A stretch of 42,491 nucleotides of DNA from Paludibacteraceae bacterium (GTDB lineage Bacteria; Bacteroidota; Bacteroidia; Bacteroidales; Paludibacteraceae): NCBI GenBank assembly GCA_016297215.1, contig JAEDGZ010000020.1, positions 1-42,491 on the forward strand, written 5' to 3'. Numbering within the stretch: position 1 is the stretch's first letter; each line of letters starts with the position of its first letter. The notes under the pieces are model-generated. The model was not told the DNA's origin and searched no databases. It saw only the letters and a list, made by a program, of their open reading frames with translations. Of this stretch, positions 33,353 to 42,399 are shown piece after piece. A program made the translations under genes and the position numbers.

Positions 33353-33523
33353 ATGAAAACAATCTTGCATTACATACCTTGTGTGTTGCTGCTGGCGGGG
33401 TTGCTTTGGGCGGAGCCTGTAACGGGTCTCCACCCCTCCTATCACAATTATCCAAAACACGTAAACGACTTTTTTAACTCCTACCTATTGCAACAAAAGA
33501 GACTGCCTAACTTGACTTGTTAG
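33353..33523 (+). CDS. Short secreted peptide or truncated gene start
   Basis: A 56-codon frame with a good signal peptide (TILHYIPCVLLLAGLLWAEP). It ends inside the terminator hairpin at 33500-33530, so it is probably a truncated gene whose body is lost. No family recognised. Confidence 0.3.
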   Translation: MKTILHYIPCVLLLAGLLWAEPVTGLHPSYHNYPKHVNDFFNSYLLQQKRLPNLTC

Positions 33524-33535
33524 ACAGCCTCGTTT
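33500..33535. terminator. Terminator behind infB (bidirectional)
   Basis: GAGACTGCCTAAC (33500-33512) pairs with GTTAGACAGCCTC (33518-33530) with two imperfect pairs, with T runs on both strands. It ends the rimP-nusA-infB transcript. Confidence 0.8.
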
Positions 33536-33566
33536 TGGGTTGGGAGGGGATCATGATAGAGAAGGG

Positions 33567-36305
33567 TTACAGCGTCTTCGCTACCTCTACCTGCTCAAAG
33601 GTCTCTATCAAGTCGCCTTCTACCACATCGTTGAACGACTTGATGCTCAAACCGCACTCCGTGTTCACGCCGGCTTCCTTGATGTCGTCTTTACCGTGCT
33701 TGAGAGAGGATAACTCGCTGGTTTGTATCACGATACCATCGCGAATGACACGGCATTTGTTGCCTCTCTTGACCTTTCCTTCGCGCACGATACAGCCTGC
33801 GATAGTGCCCACTTTGGAGATATGGAAGGTCTGCAATACTTCCAGCGTGGCGGTAACCTCCTCCTTGATTTCCGGCGAGAGCATACCCTCCATCGCGGCT
33901 TTGATTTCCTCGATGGCATCGTAGATAATCGAGTAGATTCGGATATCCACTTCCTCCGATTCTGCCATCTTGCGCGCAGTACCTGTCGGCCGCACGTTGA
34001 AGCCGACGATGATGGCATCCGAAGCGGCTGCCAGTAGCACGTCGCTGTCCGAGATAGCACCCACGGCACCGTGAATCACGTTCACTTGGATGTTCTCCGT
34101 CGAGAGTTTCAAGAGCGAGTCGCTCAATGCCTCCACAGAACCGTCCACATCGCCCTTGACGATAATATTCAGTTCCTTGAAGTCTCCGATAGCCAAGCGG
34201 CGTCCGATCTCCTCCAAGCCCACGTGTTTCTTCGTGCGGATAGACTGCTCGCGCTGCAACTGCTCGCGCTTGTTGGCAATCTCGCGTGCCTCCTGCTCAG
34301 TCGGCATCACGTTGAACTCATCGCCCGCCTGCGGCGCACCGTTTAAGCCGAGGATGGTACAGGGCTCGCCCGGCAGCACCTCTTGGATACGCTGTCCGCG
34401 CTCGTTGAACATCGCCTTAATCTTGCCGTGGTAGATACCGGCGAGCACGATGTCGCCCATGTGTAGCGTACCGTCCGAGACGAGTAGGGTAGCCACGTAG
34501 CCGCGACCTTTGTCGAGCGAAGACTCAATGATGCTACCTTTCGCGCGGCGCTTCGGATTGGCTTTCAGGTCGAGCATCTCCGCCTCCAGCAGCACTTTCT
34601 CCAGCAACTCAAACACGCCGTCACCTTTCTTCGCGCTAATCTCTTGGCATTGGTACTTGCCGCCCCAGTCTTCCACAAGGATGTTCATGTTCGACAGTTG
34701 CTCGCGTATCTTGTCCGGATTGGCACCCGGCTTATCGCATTTGTTGATGGCGAAAATCATCGGCACGCCTGCTGCCTGCGCGTGGTTGATCGCCTCAATG
34801 GTCTGCGGCATCACGGCATCGTCGGCTGCCACGATGATGATGGCAATATCCGTTACTTTCGCGCCGCGGGCACGCATAGCGGTGAATGCCTCGTGTCCGG
34901 GGGTATCGAGGAAGGTGATATGCTGACCGTTCTTCAGTTTCACGTTGTAAGCACCGATGTGCTGTGTGATACCGCCTGCCTCGCCGGCAATCACGTTGGT
35001 GTTGCGGATATGGTCGAGCAGCGAGGTCTTACCGTGGTCCACGTGTCCCATCACGGTTACAATCGGGCAGCGAGGTTCGATATCCTCCTCGTTAATCTGC
35101 TCATCGGCGTTTATCTCATCCACCACGTGCGCGGATACGTACTCGGTGGTGAAGCCGAACTCTTCAGCCACGATGTTGATGGTCTCCGCGTCGAGACGTT
35201 GGTTGATAGACACGAATAGACCGAGGGACATACAGGTGGCGATAATCTTGGTCACCGGCAGGTTCATCATCACGGCAAGGTCATTGGCGGTAACGAACTC
35301 GGTCAGTTTCAGCACTTTCGATTGTGCCTGCTCTGCCGCGCGCTCCGAAGCCATCTTCTCGCGCTCCTGCTCGCGCCGTTCGCGCTTGTATTTGCTCGTG
35401 TTCGACTTGCCTTTCTGACCTTGCAGACGGTTGAGCGTATCCTTTATCTGACGTTGTACTTCCTCATCGTCCACCTCCACCTTCACGCTCTTTTTCTTGC
35501 TGCTTGGTTTGGCTTTCTGATTGCGTACATCGTTGATATCCACTTTGTTGTTCTTGATACGCTCGCGTTTGCGTTTCTCGGTGGCCTGCTGCTGTTGTTG
35601 CTGCCGCTCCTCGCGCTCTTTCTTCTTCTCTTCCTTGCTTTTCTTCGCAGGACGAGTAGCCTGATTGATGGCGCTCAGGTCAATCGAACCGACCACCTTC
35701 GGACCGTCTTTCAGCACGGGCTTGCCCAGCGAGAAAATCTCCGGCTTGTCGGCTTTCGGCTCGCTTGCCTCTTCCTTTGTAGGGCTCTTTGCAGCAGGTG
35801 CAGCAGGCTTCTGAACCTTCGTTTGTGCGGCTTTTGCAGCCTTCTCTTTGGCTTTGCGCTCTGCCTCCTCGCGGGCGATACGCTCTGCTGCCGCCTTAGC
35901 CGCCGCTTCTGCCGCTGCCTTGGCTGCCGCCTCCGCTTCTGCGGCTATGCGGGCTGCCTCTGCTGCCTGACGCTCTGCCTCTTCGCGGGCTTTCTTCGCC
36001 TCGTCCAACTCTATCTGACCGACTACTTTCGGCTTCGGAGTCTCCGTCTCTATATGGCTCGGAGCAGGCTGCTCAATCGACACAGTTTGCATCTCGCGCG
36101 CCTGACGCTCTGCCGCCTGACGCTCCGCCTCCAGTTTCAATGCCATGTCCTTGTTGAACTCCTTCGCCAACATGAGGTATAGTTCATCGTCTATACGCGT
36201 GTTGGGGTCAGGATTTATCTCTTTGCCTTGCTTGGCAAAGAAAGTAACGGCGGTGGACATACCGACATTGAGTTCTTTACATGCTTTGATTAGTTTGATT
36301 GCCAT
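33567..36305 (-). CDS. infB: Translation initiation factor IF-2
   Basis: IF-2 is the GTPase that delivers initiator tRNA to the ribosome. The product is 912 residues. The N-terminal region (to about 330) has an IF2 N-domain start and long Ala/Glu/Lys-rich, probably coiled repeats. The GTPase domain has GHVDHGKT at 420-427, DTPGHEAF and NKCDKP. Domains II-IV run to the C-terminus, with GDVDGSVEALSDSLL typical of the family. The ATG at 36305 is well placed behind the word repeat that separates it from nusA. It is last in the rimP-nusA-infB operon, and a terminator follows 37 nt after the stop. Confidence 0.97.
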   Translation of the reverse strand: MAIKLIKACKELNVGMSTAVTFFAKQGKEINPDPNTRIDDELYLMLAKEFNKDMALKLEAERQAAERQAREMQTVSIEQPAPSHIETETPKPKVVGQIELDEAKKAREEAERQAAEAARIAAEAEAAAKAAAEAAAKAAAERIAREEAERKAKEKAAKAAQTKVQKPAAPAAKSPTKEEASEPKADKPEIFSLGKPVLKDGPKVVGSIDLSAINQATRPAKKSKEEKKKEREERQQQQQQATEKRKRERIKNNKVDINDVRNQKAKPSSKKKSVKVEVDDEEVQRQIKDTLNRLQGQKGKSNTSKYKRERREQEREKMASERAAEQAQSKVLKLTEFVTANDLAVMMNLPVTKIIATCMSLGLFVSINQRLDAETINIVAEEFGFTTEYVSAHVVDEINADEQINEEDIEPRCPIVTVMGHVDHGKTSLLDHIRNTNVIAGEAGGITQHIGAYNVKLKNGQHITFLDTPGHEAFTAMRARGAKVTDIAIIIVAADDAVMPQTIEAINHAQAAGVPMIFAINKCDKPGANPDKIREQLSNMNILVEDWGGKYQCQEISAKKGDGVFELLEKVLLEAEMLDLKANPKRRAKGSIIESSLDKGRGYVATLLVSDGTLHMGDIVLAGIYHGKIKAMFNERGQRIQEVLPGEPCTILGLNGAPQAGDEFNVMPTEQEAREIANKREQLQREQSIRTKKHVGLEEIGRRLAIGDFKELNIIVKGDVDGSVEALSDSLLKLSTENIQVNVIHGAVGAISDSDVLLAAASDAIIVGFNVRPTGTARKMAESEEVDIRIYSIIYDAIEEIKAAMEGMLSPEIKEEVTATLEVLQTFHISKVGTIAGCIVREGKVKRGNKCRVIRDGIVIQTSELSSLKHGKDDIKEAGVNTECGLSIKSFNDVVEGDLIETFEQVEVAKTL

Positions 36306-36369
36306 ATTTATTATTGTTTAGGGGATGGTGGGGATTGCTCCCCTAATTATTTCTTTTTATTACAAACCA

Positions 36370-36420
36370 TCAGAGCATCTGCCCTCATAATTCATAATTC
36401 TTAATTCATAATTCTTAATT
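36370..36420. repeat. Word repeat, AATTCAT family, between nusA and infB
   Basis: CAGAGCAT then GCCCTC then four copies of ATAATTC(A/T)TA words. The same CAGAGCAT-GCCCTC header precedes the repeats at 39024 and 41010. It abuts the nusA stop codon. Confidence 0.85.
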
Positions 36421-36424
36421 AGCA

Positions 36425-37678
36425 TTAGTCGTTCTCGAACTCTGCGTTCAGCACTTCCAGTACGTGGTCGATGGTCTCTTCCTCGAGGTCTGTGCGGTCC
36501 ACCAACTCTTTCTTCGGGGTGTTCAGCACTGCCTTTGCGGTGTCGAAACCTACGCCCTTCAGCGCATCCAATACCCATTGGTCGATTTCGTCGTTGAACT
36601 CGTCCAGATAGATATCGGTGTCGTCGCCGTCCATCTCGCGGTAAACGTCTATCTGATAGCCCGTCAGCATGGACGCCAACTTGATGTTGAAGCCGCCCTT
36701 ACCGATAGCGAGGCTCACCTCATCGGGCTGCAGATAAACTTCTGCCTTCTTCTCTTCCTCGTTGATATTCATCGAACTAATCTTCGCCGGAGCCAGCGCA
36801 CGCTGAATATAGAGGTTGATGTTCGAAGTGTAGTTGATGATATCGATGTTCTCGTTGCGCAACTCGCGCACGATACCGTGAATACGCGCGCCTTTGATAC
36901 CCACGCATGCGCCTACGGGGTCGATACGGTCGTCAAACGACTCCACCGCCACTTTCGCGCGCTCGCCCGGGATGCGGGCGATGTTCTTGATAGCAATCAG
37001 CCCGTCGTGCACCTCGGGAATCTCCTGCTCAAACAGACGCTGCAAGAACAGCGGGCTCGTGCGGCTCAGGATAATCTTCGGATTCTGGTTCTTGTTATCC
37101 ACTTGCACTACCACTGCGCGAACCGTGTCGCCTTTGCGGTAGAAATCCGAAGGAATCTGATTCTGCTTCGGCAGGTACAACTCGTTGCCGTCCTCGTCCA
37201 GCAGCAGCATCTCTTTCTTCCATACCTGATACAACTCGCCCGAAACGATATGCCCCAGCAGGTCGCTGTAGCGGATATACAGGTTCTCTTTCTGCAACTC
37301 CAGAATCTTGCTCGACAGCGTCTGACGCAAGTTCAGAATCATACGGCGACCGAACGATTGGAACTCCACACGGTCGGTTACTTCCTCGCCAATCTCTGCC
37401 TCATCATCTATCTTCAGCGCGTCCGACAGCGCAATCTGCGTGTTGGGATTCAGCACATCGTCGTCCTCCATCACAAGGCGGTTGCGATAAATCTCCAAGT
37501 CGCCCTTGTCGGGGTTGATAATCACGTCATAGTTTGCGTCCGACCCGTACATTTTCGTAATCACGTTGCGGAACGAGTCTTCCAGCACGTTGATAAATGT
37601 CTGACGGTCAATGTTTTTCAGATCCTTAAACTCTGAAAAGATGTCAATCAAATTGATTGTACCCGGTTGCTTTGCCAT
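36425..37678 (-). CDS. nusA: Transcription termination/antitermination factor NusA
   Basis: NusA binds RNA polymerase and modulates pausing, termination and antitermination. The product is 417 residues, the shorter form without the C-terminal acidic repeats of E. coli. It has the N-terminal polymerase-binding domain, an S1 domain (about 135-200, with GDTVRAVVVQVD) and KH domains. The KH region carries ARIPGERAKVAVES, VGACVGIKGARI and a second segment near SLAIGKGGFNIKLAS. The gene lies between rimP and infB as in nearly all bacteria. Confidence 0.96.
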   Translation of the reverse strand: MAKQPGTINLIDIFSEFKDLKNIDRQTFINVLEDSFRNVITKMYGSDANYDVIINPDKGDLEIYRNRLVMEDDDVLNPNTQIALSDALKIDDEAEIGEEVTDRVEFQSFGRRMILNLRQTLSSKILELQKENLYIRYSDLLGHIVSGELYQVWKKEMLLLDEDGNELYLPKQNQIPSDFYRKGDTVRAVVVQVDNKNQNPKIILSRTSPLFLQRLFEQEIPEVHDGLIAIKNIARIPGERAKVAVESFDDRIDPVGACVGIKGARIHGIVRELRNENIDIINYTSNINLYIQRALAPAKISSMNINEEEKKAEVYLQPDEVSLAIGKGGFNIKLASMLTGYQIDVYREMDGDDTDIYLDEFNDEIDQWVLDALKGVGFDTAKAVLNTPKKELVDRTDLEEETIDHVLEVLNAEFEND

Positions 37679-37889
37679 AATGTTATTATAATGTCTTTAT
37701 TAGTTTCTTTTTGTTATCGTGTTCGTGACGAGTTTTGGTAAAGGTCTTACCTTGTTCTTACCTTGGTCTTAATGCAATCTTCCGTTTGTCATTTTGCTGT
37801 GAAATGTTACTTTTTGCTATCGTTTGAGTAAGTTCCTAACAATCGATACTAATAAGTCTTTGTTCCTGGCTCCTTGTTCTTGGCTCCTA
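37679..37889. repeat. Gap between nusA and rimP with two word repeats
   Basis: Three tandem 11-mers (GGTCTTACCTT at 37743, GTTCTTACCTT at 37754, GGTCTTAATGC at 37765) and, at about 37861-37887, two copies of a 13-mer like GTTCCTGGCTCCT that abut the rimP stop. No gene is seen. Confidence 0.75.
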
Positions 37890-38351
37890 TCAAAACACGT
37901 ACTTCGTATACTTCACTTCTCCGTATCCCCACGTGTGCGTTACCATCTCATGCTGCTTCCGTTTCTTGCCTTCCACTGCCACCAGCGTATCTACATCCAC
38001 CGAAAACGTCTCCTCATCCACGCTCACCAACTGCCCCCTTACTTTCTTCCCCTCTGCGGTCAGCACTTCCACATCCTCGCCCAAGTGCTTCTCATACTGC
38101 ATCTTCGTCTTGAACGGGTCGCTCAGGCTCACGCTACCCACTTCTATCGCATAATCCTCCTCGCCTGCGGCGTCCAACTGCTCCACTAACCAGCCGTTCA
38201 GTCGCCCGCAGTCTTCCACATCCACGCCCGCCAGCCGGTCAATCTCTATCAATATCTCATTGGCGGCACTAACCTCCAGCGTAATCAATTCATAATCCGT
38301 ATCCTGCAGATACTCTTCCACCAATGCTTGTATTTTTCCTTTATCTAACAT
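37890..38351 (-). CDS. rimP: Ribosome maturation factor RimP
   Basis: RimP is needed for assembly of the 30S subunit. The product is 153 residues from the ATG at 38351, the normal length. It starts MLDKGKIQALVEEYLQDTDY, carries ILIEIDRLAGVDVEDCGRLN (the family core, where the usual D-x-x-x-G-V-x-x-x-D-C pattern is clear) and an SDPF segment. It is the first gene of the rimP-nusA-infB operon. A frame open further upstream only crosses the leader. Confidence 0.93.
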   Translation of the reverse strand: MLDKGKIQALVEEYLQDTDYELITLEVSAANEILIEIDRLAGVDVEDCGRLNGWLVEQLDAAGEEDYAIEVGSVSLSDPFKTKMQYEKHLGEDVEVLTAEGKKVRGQLVSVDEETFSVDVDTLVAVEGKKRKQHEMVTHTWGYGEVKYTKYVF

Positions 38352-38420
38352 ATTATATAATGTGTATGCTTTTTTTTGCCCCTCGCCCTCGCAAAATAGG
38401 GTAGGGTCTTGTACTAAATT

Positions 38421-38442
38421 GAGGGAACCTCGTGGCTCCCTC
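38421..38442 (-). promoter_or_regulatory. Leader hairpin upstream of rimP
   Basis: GAGGGA (38421-38426) pairs with TCCCTC (38437-38442) in the 5' leader just behind the promoter. It may steady the mRNA or take part in regulation. Confidence 0.5.
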
Positions 38443-38456
38443 AACCAATCACGCTG

Positions 38457-38488
38457 CAAAGGTACGACTTTTTTTTGGTTTGTGCAAA
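38457..38488 (-). promoter_or_regulatory. Promoter of rimP-nusA-infB
   Basis: On the - strand TTTG (38488-38485), a 20-nt spacer and TACCTTTG (38464-38457). Confidence 0.85.
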
Positions 38489-38546
38489 TAAATATGCAAA
38501 AAAAAGCGAAAAAATAGTTTTCTTTGCGCTAATTTAGAAAAAAATC

Positions 38547-38978
38547 CTACCATCGCCGCGGCTTTTTCTCCCATTTTCCTCCAAATGGGTTCCCTCCGAC
38601 TGTCCGCACGGGCGGCAGAAAAGCGTTCTCGTAGTGGCTCAGTTCCAGTACCTCATGCGTCTCAGGGTGGAGTAGGATACCGATGATATCAAACCGTACG
38701 GCTTTCTCTATGCGATGGTGCTTCACATACGCATTGGCGGCGGCTACGATATGGCGCTTTTTGGCTTCGTCCACATATGCCGCCGGAGTCTTGTCGCCAA
38801 ACAGCGTGGTGCGCGTCTTCACCTCTGCAAACACTATCGTATGCTTGTCCTCTGCGATAATATCCATCTCCAAGTGCCCCAACCGCCAATTCCGCTCCCG
38901 TATCTTCAGCCGTTTCTGTTCCAGAAAATTAGCGGCTATATCCTCGCCAAACTTACCTATGTCGTTATGCAGAGCCAC
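38547..38978 (-). CDS. YraN family protein (UPF0102)
   Basis: The product is 143 residues. The layout is that of UPF0102: GKFGEDIAANFLEQKRLKIR at the start, then RNWRLGHLEMDIIAED, then TIVFAEVKTRT. These carry the E-x(n)-D-x(n)-E-V-K residues of a restriction-endonuclease-like fold. The family is associated with DNA processing, but its exact role is not established. It is on the - strand behind glmS, separated by a word repeat, and probably shares its transcript. Confidence 0.9.
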   Translation of the reverse strand: MALHNDIGKFGEDIAANFLEQKRLKIRERNWRLGHLEMDIIAEDKHTIVFAEVKTRTTLFGDKTPAAYVDEAKKRHIVAAANAYVKHHRIEKAVRFDIIGILLHPETHEVLELSHYENAFLPPVRTVGGNPFGGKWEKKPRRW

Positions 38979-38984
38979 GATTTA

Positions 38985-39052
38985 ATTATGAATTTTGAAT
39001 TATGAGGGCATTGGAATTGTGTTTCAGAGCATGAGCCCTCATAATTCATAAT
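38985..39052. repeat. Word repeat, AATTCAT family, between glmS and yraN
   Basis: AATTATGAATTTTGAATTAT and GAGGGC on the left face CAGAGCATGAGCCCTCATAA and TTCATAATT on the right, making a loose inverted arrangement. It abuts the glmS stop codon. Confidence 0.85.
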
Positions 39053-40897
39053 TTACTCTACCGTTACCGACTTTGCCAAGTTGCGGGGTTGGTCCACGTC
39101 GCAGCCTTTCACTACGGCGATATGGTATGCCAGCAGTTGCAGCGGGATGACGGTCAGCAGCGGCGTGAGGCACTCTTCCGTTTCCGGCACGGTGATGGTG
39201 AAATTGGACATGTTGCTCACCAGCACATCGCCTTCAGTTACCACGCTGATGACGCGCCCCTTACGCGCCTTGATCTCTTGTATGTTCGACACCACTTTCT
39301 CATATGTACCGCAGTGCGGAGCCACCACCACCACGGGCATCTCCTGTGAGATAAGCGCTATGGGACCGTGCTTCATCTCCGCAGCAGGATAACCCTCCGC
39401 GTGGATATAACTGATTTCCTTCAACTTGAGCGCCCCTTCCATCGCCACGGGGTAGTTGTAGCCGCGCCCGAGGTAGATGAAGTTCTGCGCGTAGGTAAAG
39501 GTCTTCGCGAAGTCGGCTATCTGCTTGTCCTGCTCCAGCACTTTGGCTATCTTGTCGGGAATCTGCGCCAACTCATGCACCACGCGCAGATACTGCCCTT
39601 CGTCCATCGTACCTTTGGCGCGACCGATACAGAGCGCAAGCATCGTGAGCGCAGTAACCTGCGCGGTGAACGCTTTGGTGGACGCCACGCCTATCTCCGG
39701 TCCTACGTGGGTGTAGCAACCGCTGTCCGACACACGGGGTATAGACGCACCCACCACGTTGCATATTGAGAAGATAAACGCCCCTTTCGCTTTCGCTAAT
39801 TGAATAGCCGCCAGCGTGTCGGCTGTCTCGCCCGACTGCGAGATGGCTATCACCACGTCGTCTTTGTTGATGACGGGCTTGCGGTAGCGGAACTCGCTTG
39901 AGTACTCCACCTCCACGGGCACCTGCGCGAACTCCTCCATCGCGTACATCGCTATCAGCCCCGCATGCCACGATGTGCCGCACGCGGTGATGATGATACG
40001 CTTTGCGTTCACGAAGCGCTCTTTGTTGTCGATAAAGCCCGAGATGGCGATGTTGTTTTGGTCCACGTTCACACGTCCGCGCATAGAGTCTGCCAGCGTC
40101 CGAGGCTGTTCGTAAATCTCCTTGAGCATGAAGTGCGGGTAGCCGCCTTTCTCCAACTGCGACAAAGTCAACTCCAGTTTCTTTATCTCCGGCGTCTTGC
40201 GCACGTTGCCTATCGTAGTGATATCCAGTTCTTTGCCGCGCTCCAACGTAACCACTTCCTCGTCGTTGATATACACCACTTTGTCCGTATATTCCACTAT
40301 CGGCGTCGCGTCCGAAGCGAGGAAATACTCATCTTCGCCTATGCCGACCACCAGCGGACTGCCCTTTCGCGCTGCTACCAGCACATTCGGGTTCGACCTG
40401 TCCAATACGGCTATCGCGTATGCACCCACCACTTGGTTCAGCGCCAACTGCACGGCGGTCTTCAAGTCCACGTTGTCCGTGCGTTTGGTGTATTCTATCA
40501 ACTGTACCAGCACCTCCGTGTCCGTCGCAGACTTGAAGGTGTAGCCGTGTTGCTGCAAGCCCTGCTTGAGTACCGAGTAGTTCTCAATGATACCGTTATG
40601 GATAATCGCCAACTCCTCCGACTCGGAGTAGTGCGGGTGGGCGTTCACCGTGCTCGGCTCCCCGTGCGTCGCCCAACGCGTATGCGCAATGCCGATAGTG
40701 CCGCGTATATCTTTGTCTTGGGCATAGGCTTCCAGTTCCGCCACTTTGCCCTTTGCTTTATAGACATTCAGTTTCCCCTCGGGGTTGATAAGTGCCACAC
40801 CCGCACTGTCGTACCCGCGGTACTCCAAGCGATGCAGTCCCTTGATTAACACAGGATAAGCATCACGCTTACCAATATAGCCAACAATTCCACACAT
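39053..40897 (-). CDS. glmS: Glucosamine-fructose-6-phosphate aminotransferase
   Basis: This enzyme makes glucosamine-6-phosphate from fructose-6-phosphate and glutamine, the first step to UDP-GlcNAc for peptidoglycan and LPS. The product is 614 residues. The N-terminal glutaminase domain begins CGIVGYIGKRDAYPVLIKGL with the catalytic Cys2. Two SIS sugar-isomerase domains follow (ACGTSWHAGLIAMYAMEE; SQSGETADTLAAI). The C-terminal tail LAKSVTVE is the usual substrate-closing end. The leader is made of two kinds of tandem word repeats and I see no glmS ribozyme. It probably follows dapL in one transcript. Confidence 0.97.
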   Translation of the reverse strand: MCGIVGYIGKRDAYPVLIKGLHRLEYRGYDSAGVALINPEGKLNVYKAKGKVAELEAYAQDKDIRGTIGIAHTRWATHGEPSTVNAHPHYSESEELAIIHNGIIENYSVLKQGLQQHGYTFKSATDTEVLVQLIEYTKRTDNVDLKTAVQLALNQVVGAYAIAVLDRSNPNVLVAARKGSPLVVGIGEDEYFLASDATPIVEYTDKVVYINDEEVVTLERGKELDITTIGNVRKTPEIKKLELTLSQLEKGGYPHFMLKEIYEQPRTLADSMRGRVNVDQNNIAISGFIDNKERFVNAKRIIITACGTSWHAGLIAMYAMEEFAQVPVEVEYSSEFRYRKPVINKDDVVIAISQSGETADTLAAIQLAKAKGAFIFSICNVVGASIPRVSDSGCYTHVGPEIGVASTKAFTAQVTALTMLALCIGRAKGTMDEGQYLRVVHELAQIPDKIAKVLEQDKQIADFAKTFTYAQNFIYLGRGYNYPVAMEGALKLKEISYIHAEGYPAAEMKHGPIALISQEMPVVVVAPHCGTYEKVVSNIQEIKARKGRVISVVTEGDVLVSNMSNFTITVPETEECLTPLLTVIPLQLLAYHIAVVKGCDVDQPRNLAKSVTVE

Positions 40898-40907
40898 AGG
40901 TTTATTA

Positions 40908-41066
40908 TATTTACGATTTACAATTTACAATTTACAATTTTACTGCTCTATTATCTGATTACTCAGCTTACTCCGATAACTCAGATTACTCCGACCACTC
41001 CTATTCCTCAGAGCATGAGCCCTCATAATTCATAATTCATAATTCATAATTCATAATTCACAATTC
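40908..41066. repeat. Compound word-repeat region between dapL and glmS
   Basis: Three families in a row: about four TTTACAAT/TTTACGAT 8-mers (40908-40938); a set of 9-mers like GATTACTCA / GATAACTCA / GCTTACTCC (40955-41000); then CAGAGCATGAGCCCTCATAA followed by five TTCATAAT words (41010-41066). The right end overlaps the end of dapL and encodes its last codons. Confidence 0.88.
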
Positions 41067-42279
41067 TCCCAATCGCCTCTTCCGTCCGCTTCGGGTCGCC
41101 GAAGGCGGAGAAACGCACATACCCTTCGCCCTCGTTGCCGAAGCCTACGCCCGGCGTGCATACCACTTGACACTCTTCCAGCAACCAATCGAAGAACGCC
41201 CACGAGCCCATACCTCTCGGTGCGCGCACCCACACATAAGGTCCGTCCGTGCCGCCGTACACCGCCAGTCCGCACTCGCTCAGCGCCTCGCGTATCCGCC
41301 GCGCGTTGTCCATGTAGCCCGCTATCTGCGCCATCACCTGCTCGTGCCCCTCCTCGGTCAGCACTGCCTGCGCACCGCGCAGCGAGATGATACTCGTGCC
41401 GTTGTATTTCGTACATTGGCGGCGATACCACAGCGCGTTGAGCGATACCTCCTCACCCTTGTCGTTCACGCCGTACAGGGCTTTCGGCACTATCGTGTAG
41501 CCGCAACGAATACCCGTGAAGCCTGCCGTCTTGCTGAAACTGCGCACCTCTATGGCGCACTCCTTGGCACCCTCTATCTCGTATATACTATGTGGCACGT
41601 CTGGCGACTGGATAAACGCCTCGTAGGCGGAGTCGAAGATGATCAGCGACCTGTTCGTCCGCGCGTAGTCCACCCACGCCTGCAACTGCACCTTGTTCAT
41701 CGCTATGCCCGTCGGGTTGTTGGGTGAGCAGAGGTAGATGATGTCGGCTTTCTCTGCGGGCGGCACGGGGCAAAAGCCGTTCTCCGCGTTGCAGGGTAGC
41801 ATCAGCAGCCGCGACCATTGTCCTGCCTCCTCCTGCCATTCGCCTGCGCGCCCCGCCATCACGTTCGTATCCACATACGCGGGATAGACGGGGTCGGTTA
41901 TCGCCACGCGGTTGTCCGTGCCGAGGATGTCGCTCAGGTTGCCGAGGTCGCTGCCCGCGCCGTCCGACACAAACACCTCGTCGGCATCCATCGCAATGCC
42001 GAGGCGCTGATAATCGAAGGCGGCTATCTGCTCGCGCATCCATGCAGGTCCCTGCTCCAAACCATACCCGTGAAAAGTGCGTTTGTCTGCCTGCTCCTCC
42101 ACGGCGCGGTGCATGGCTTCTATCACACACGGCACCAACGGACCGGGCACATCACCTATCCCCAAGCGGATGATATCTGCCTCGGGGTGCGCCTGTTTGT
42201 AGGCCGCCGTGCGGTTCACTATCTCCGTAAACAGATACCCCGCCCGCAGCAGACAAAAATTACTATTGACACGAACCAT
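41044..42279 (-). CDS. dapL: LL-diaminopimelate aminotransferase
   Basis: This PLP enzyme converts tetrahydrodipicolinate directly to LL-diaminopimelate, for lysine and peptidoglycan. The product is 411 residues from the ATG at 42279, the family length; an upstream TTG in the promoter zone is rejected. It has YLFTEIVNRT and IIRLGIGDVPGPL at the start, the DGAGSDLGNLSDILG segment, a PNNPTG loop (CSPNNPTG) and SFSKTAGFTG with the PLP lysine at about K250. The C-terminal VNYEL and stop are encoded by the AATTCAT word repeat. Confidence 0.95.
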   Translation of the reverse strand: MVRVNSNFCLLRAGYLFTEIVNRTAAYKQAHPEADIIRLGIGDVPGPLVPCVIEAMHRAVEEQADKRTFHGYGLEQGPAWMREQIAAFDYQRLGIAMDADEVFVSDGAGSDLGNLSDILGTDNRVAITDPVYPAYVDTNVMAGRAGEWQEEAGQWSRLLMLPCNAENGFCPVPPAEKADIIYLCSPNNPTGIAMNKVQLQAWVDYARTNRSLIIFDSAYEAFIQSPDVPHSIYEIEGAKECAIEVRSFSKTAGFTGIRCGYTIVPKALYGVNDKGEEVSLNALWYRRQCTKYNGTSIISLRGAQAVLTEEGHEQVMAQIAGYMDNARRIREALSECGLAVYGGTDGPYVWVRAPRGMGSWAFFDWLLEECQVVCTPGVGFGNEGEGYVRFSAFGDPKRTEEAIGRIVNYEL

Positions 42280-42303
42280 CTTTGTACAATAAAAAAAACG
42301 CCG

Positions 42304-42335
42304 CAAAGATACGGCATTTTTTTTAATTATGCAAG
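42304..42335 (-). promoter_or_regulatory. Promoter of dapL
   Basis: On the - strand CTTG (42335-42332), a 20-nt spacer and TATCTTTG (42311-42304), 25 nt before the ATG. Confidence 0.75.
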
Positions 42336-42399
42336 CGTTTTGTTTGTTTTTCTATATTTTCCTTCACTTTGAGATAGTACACCTTTGGCTCAAACTCGA

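Noticed and set aside
40898..41043. glmS ribozyme or riboswitch upstream of glmS
   Set aside because: The leader is made of simple tandem words and the ribozyme core is not visible; such ribozymes are mainly found in Gram-positive bacteria.
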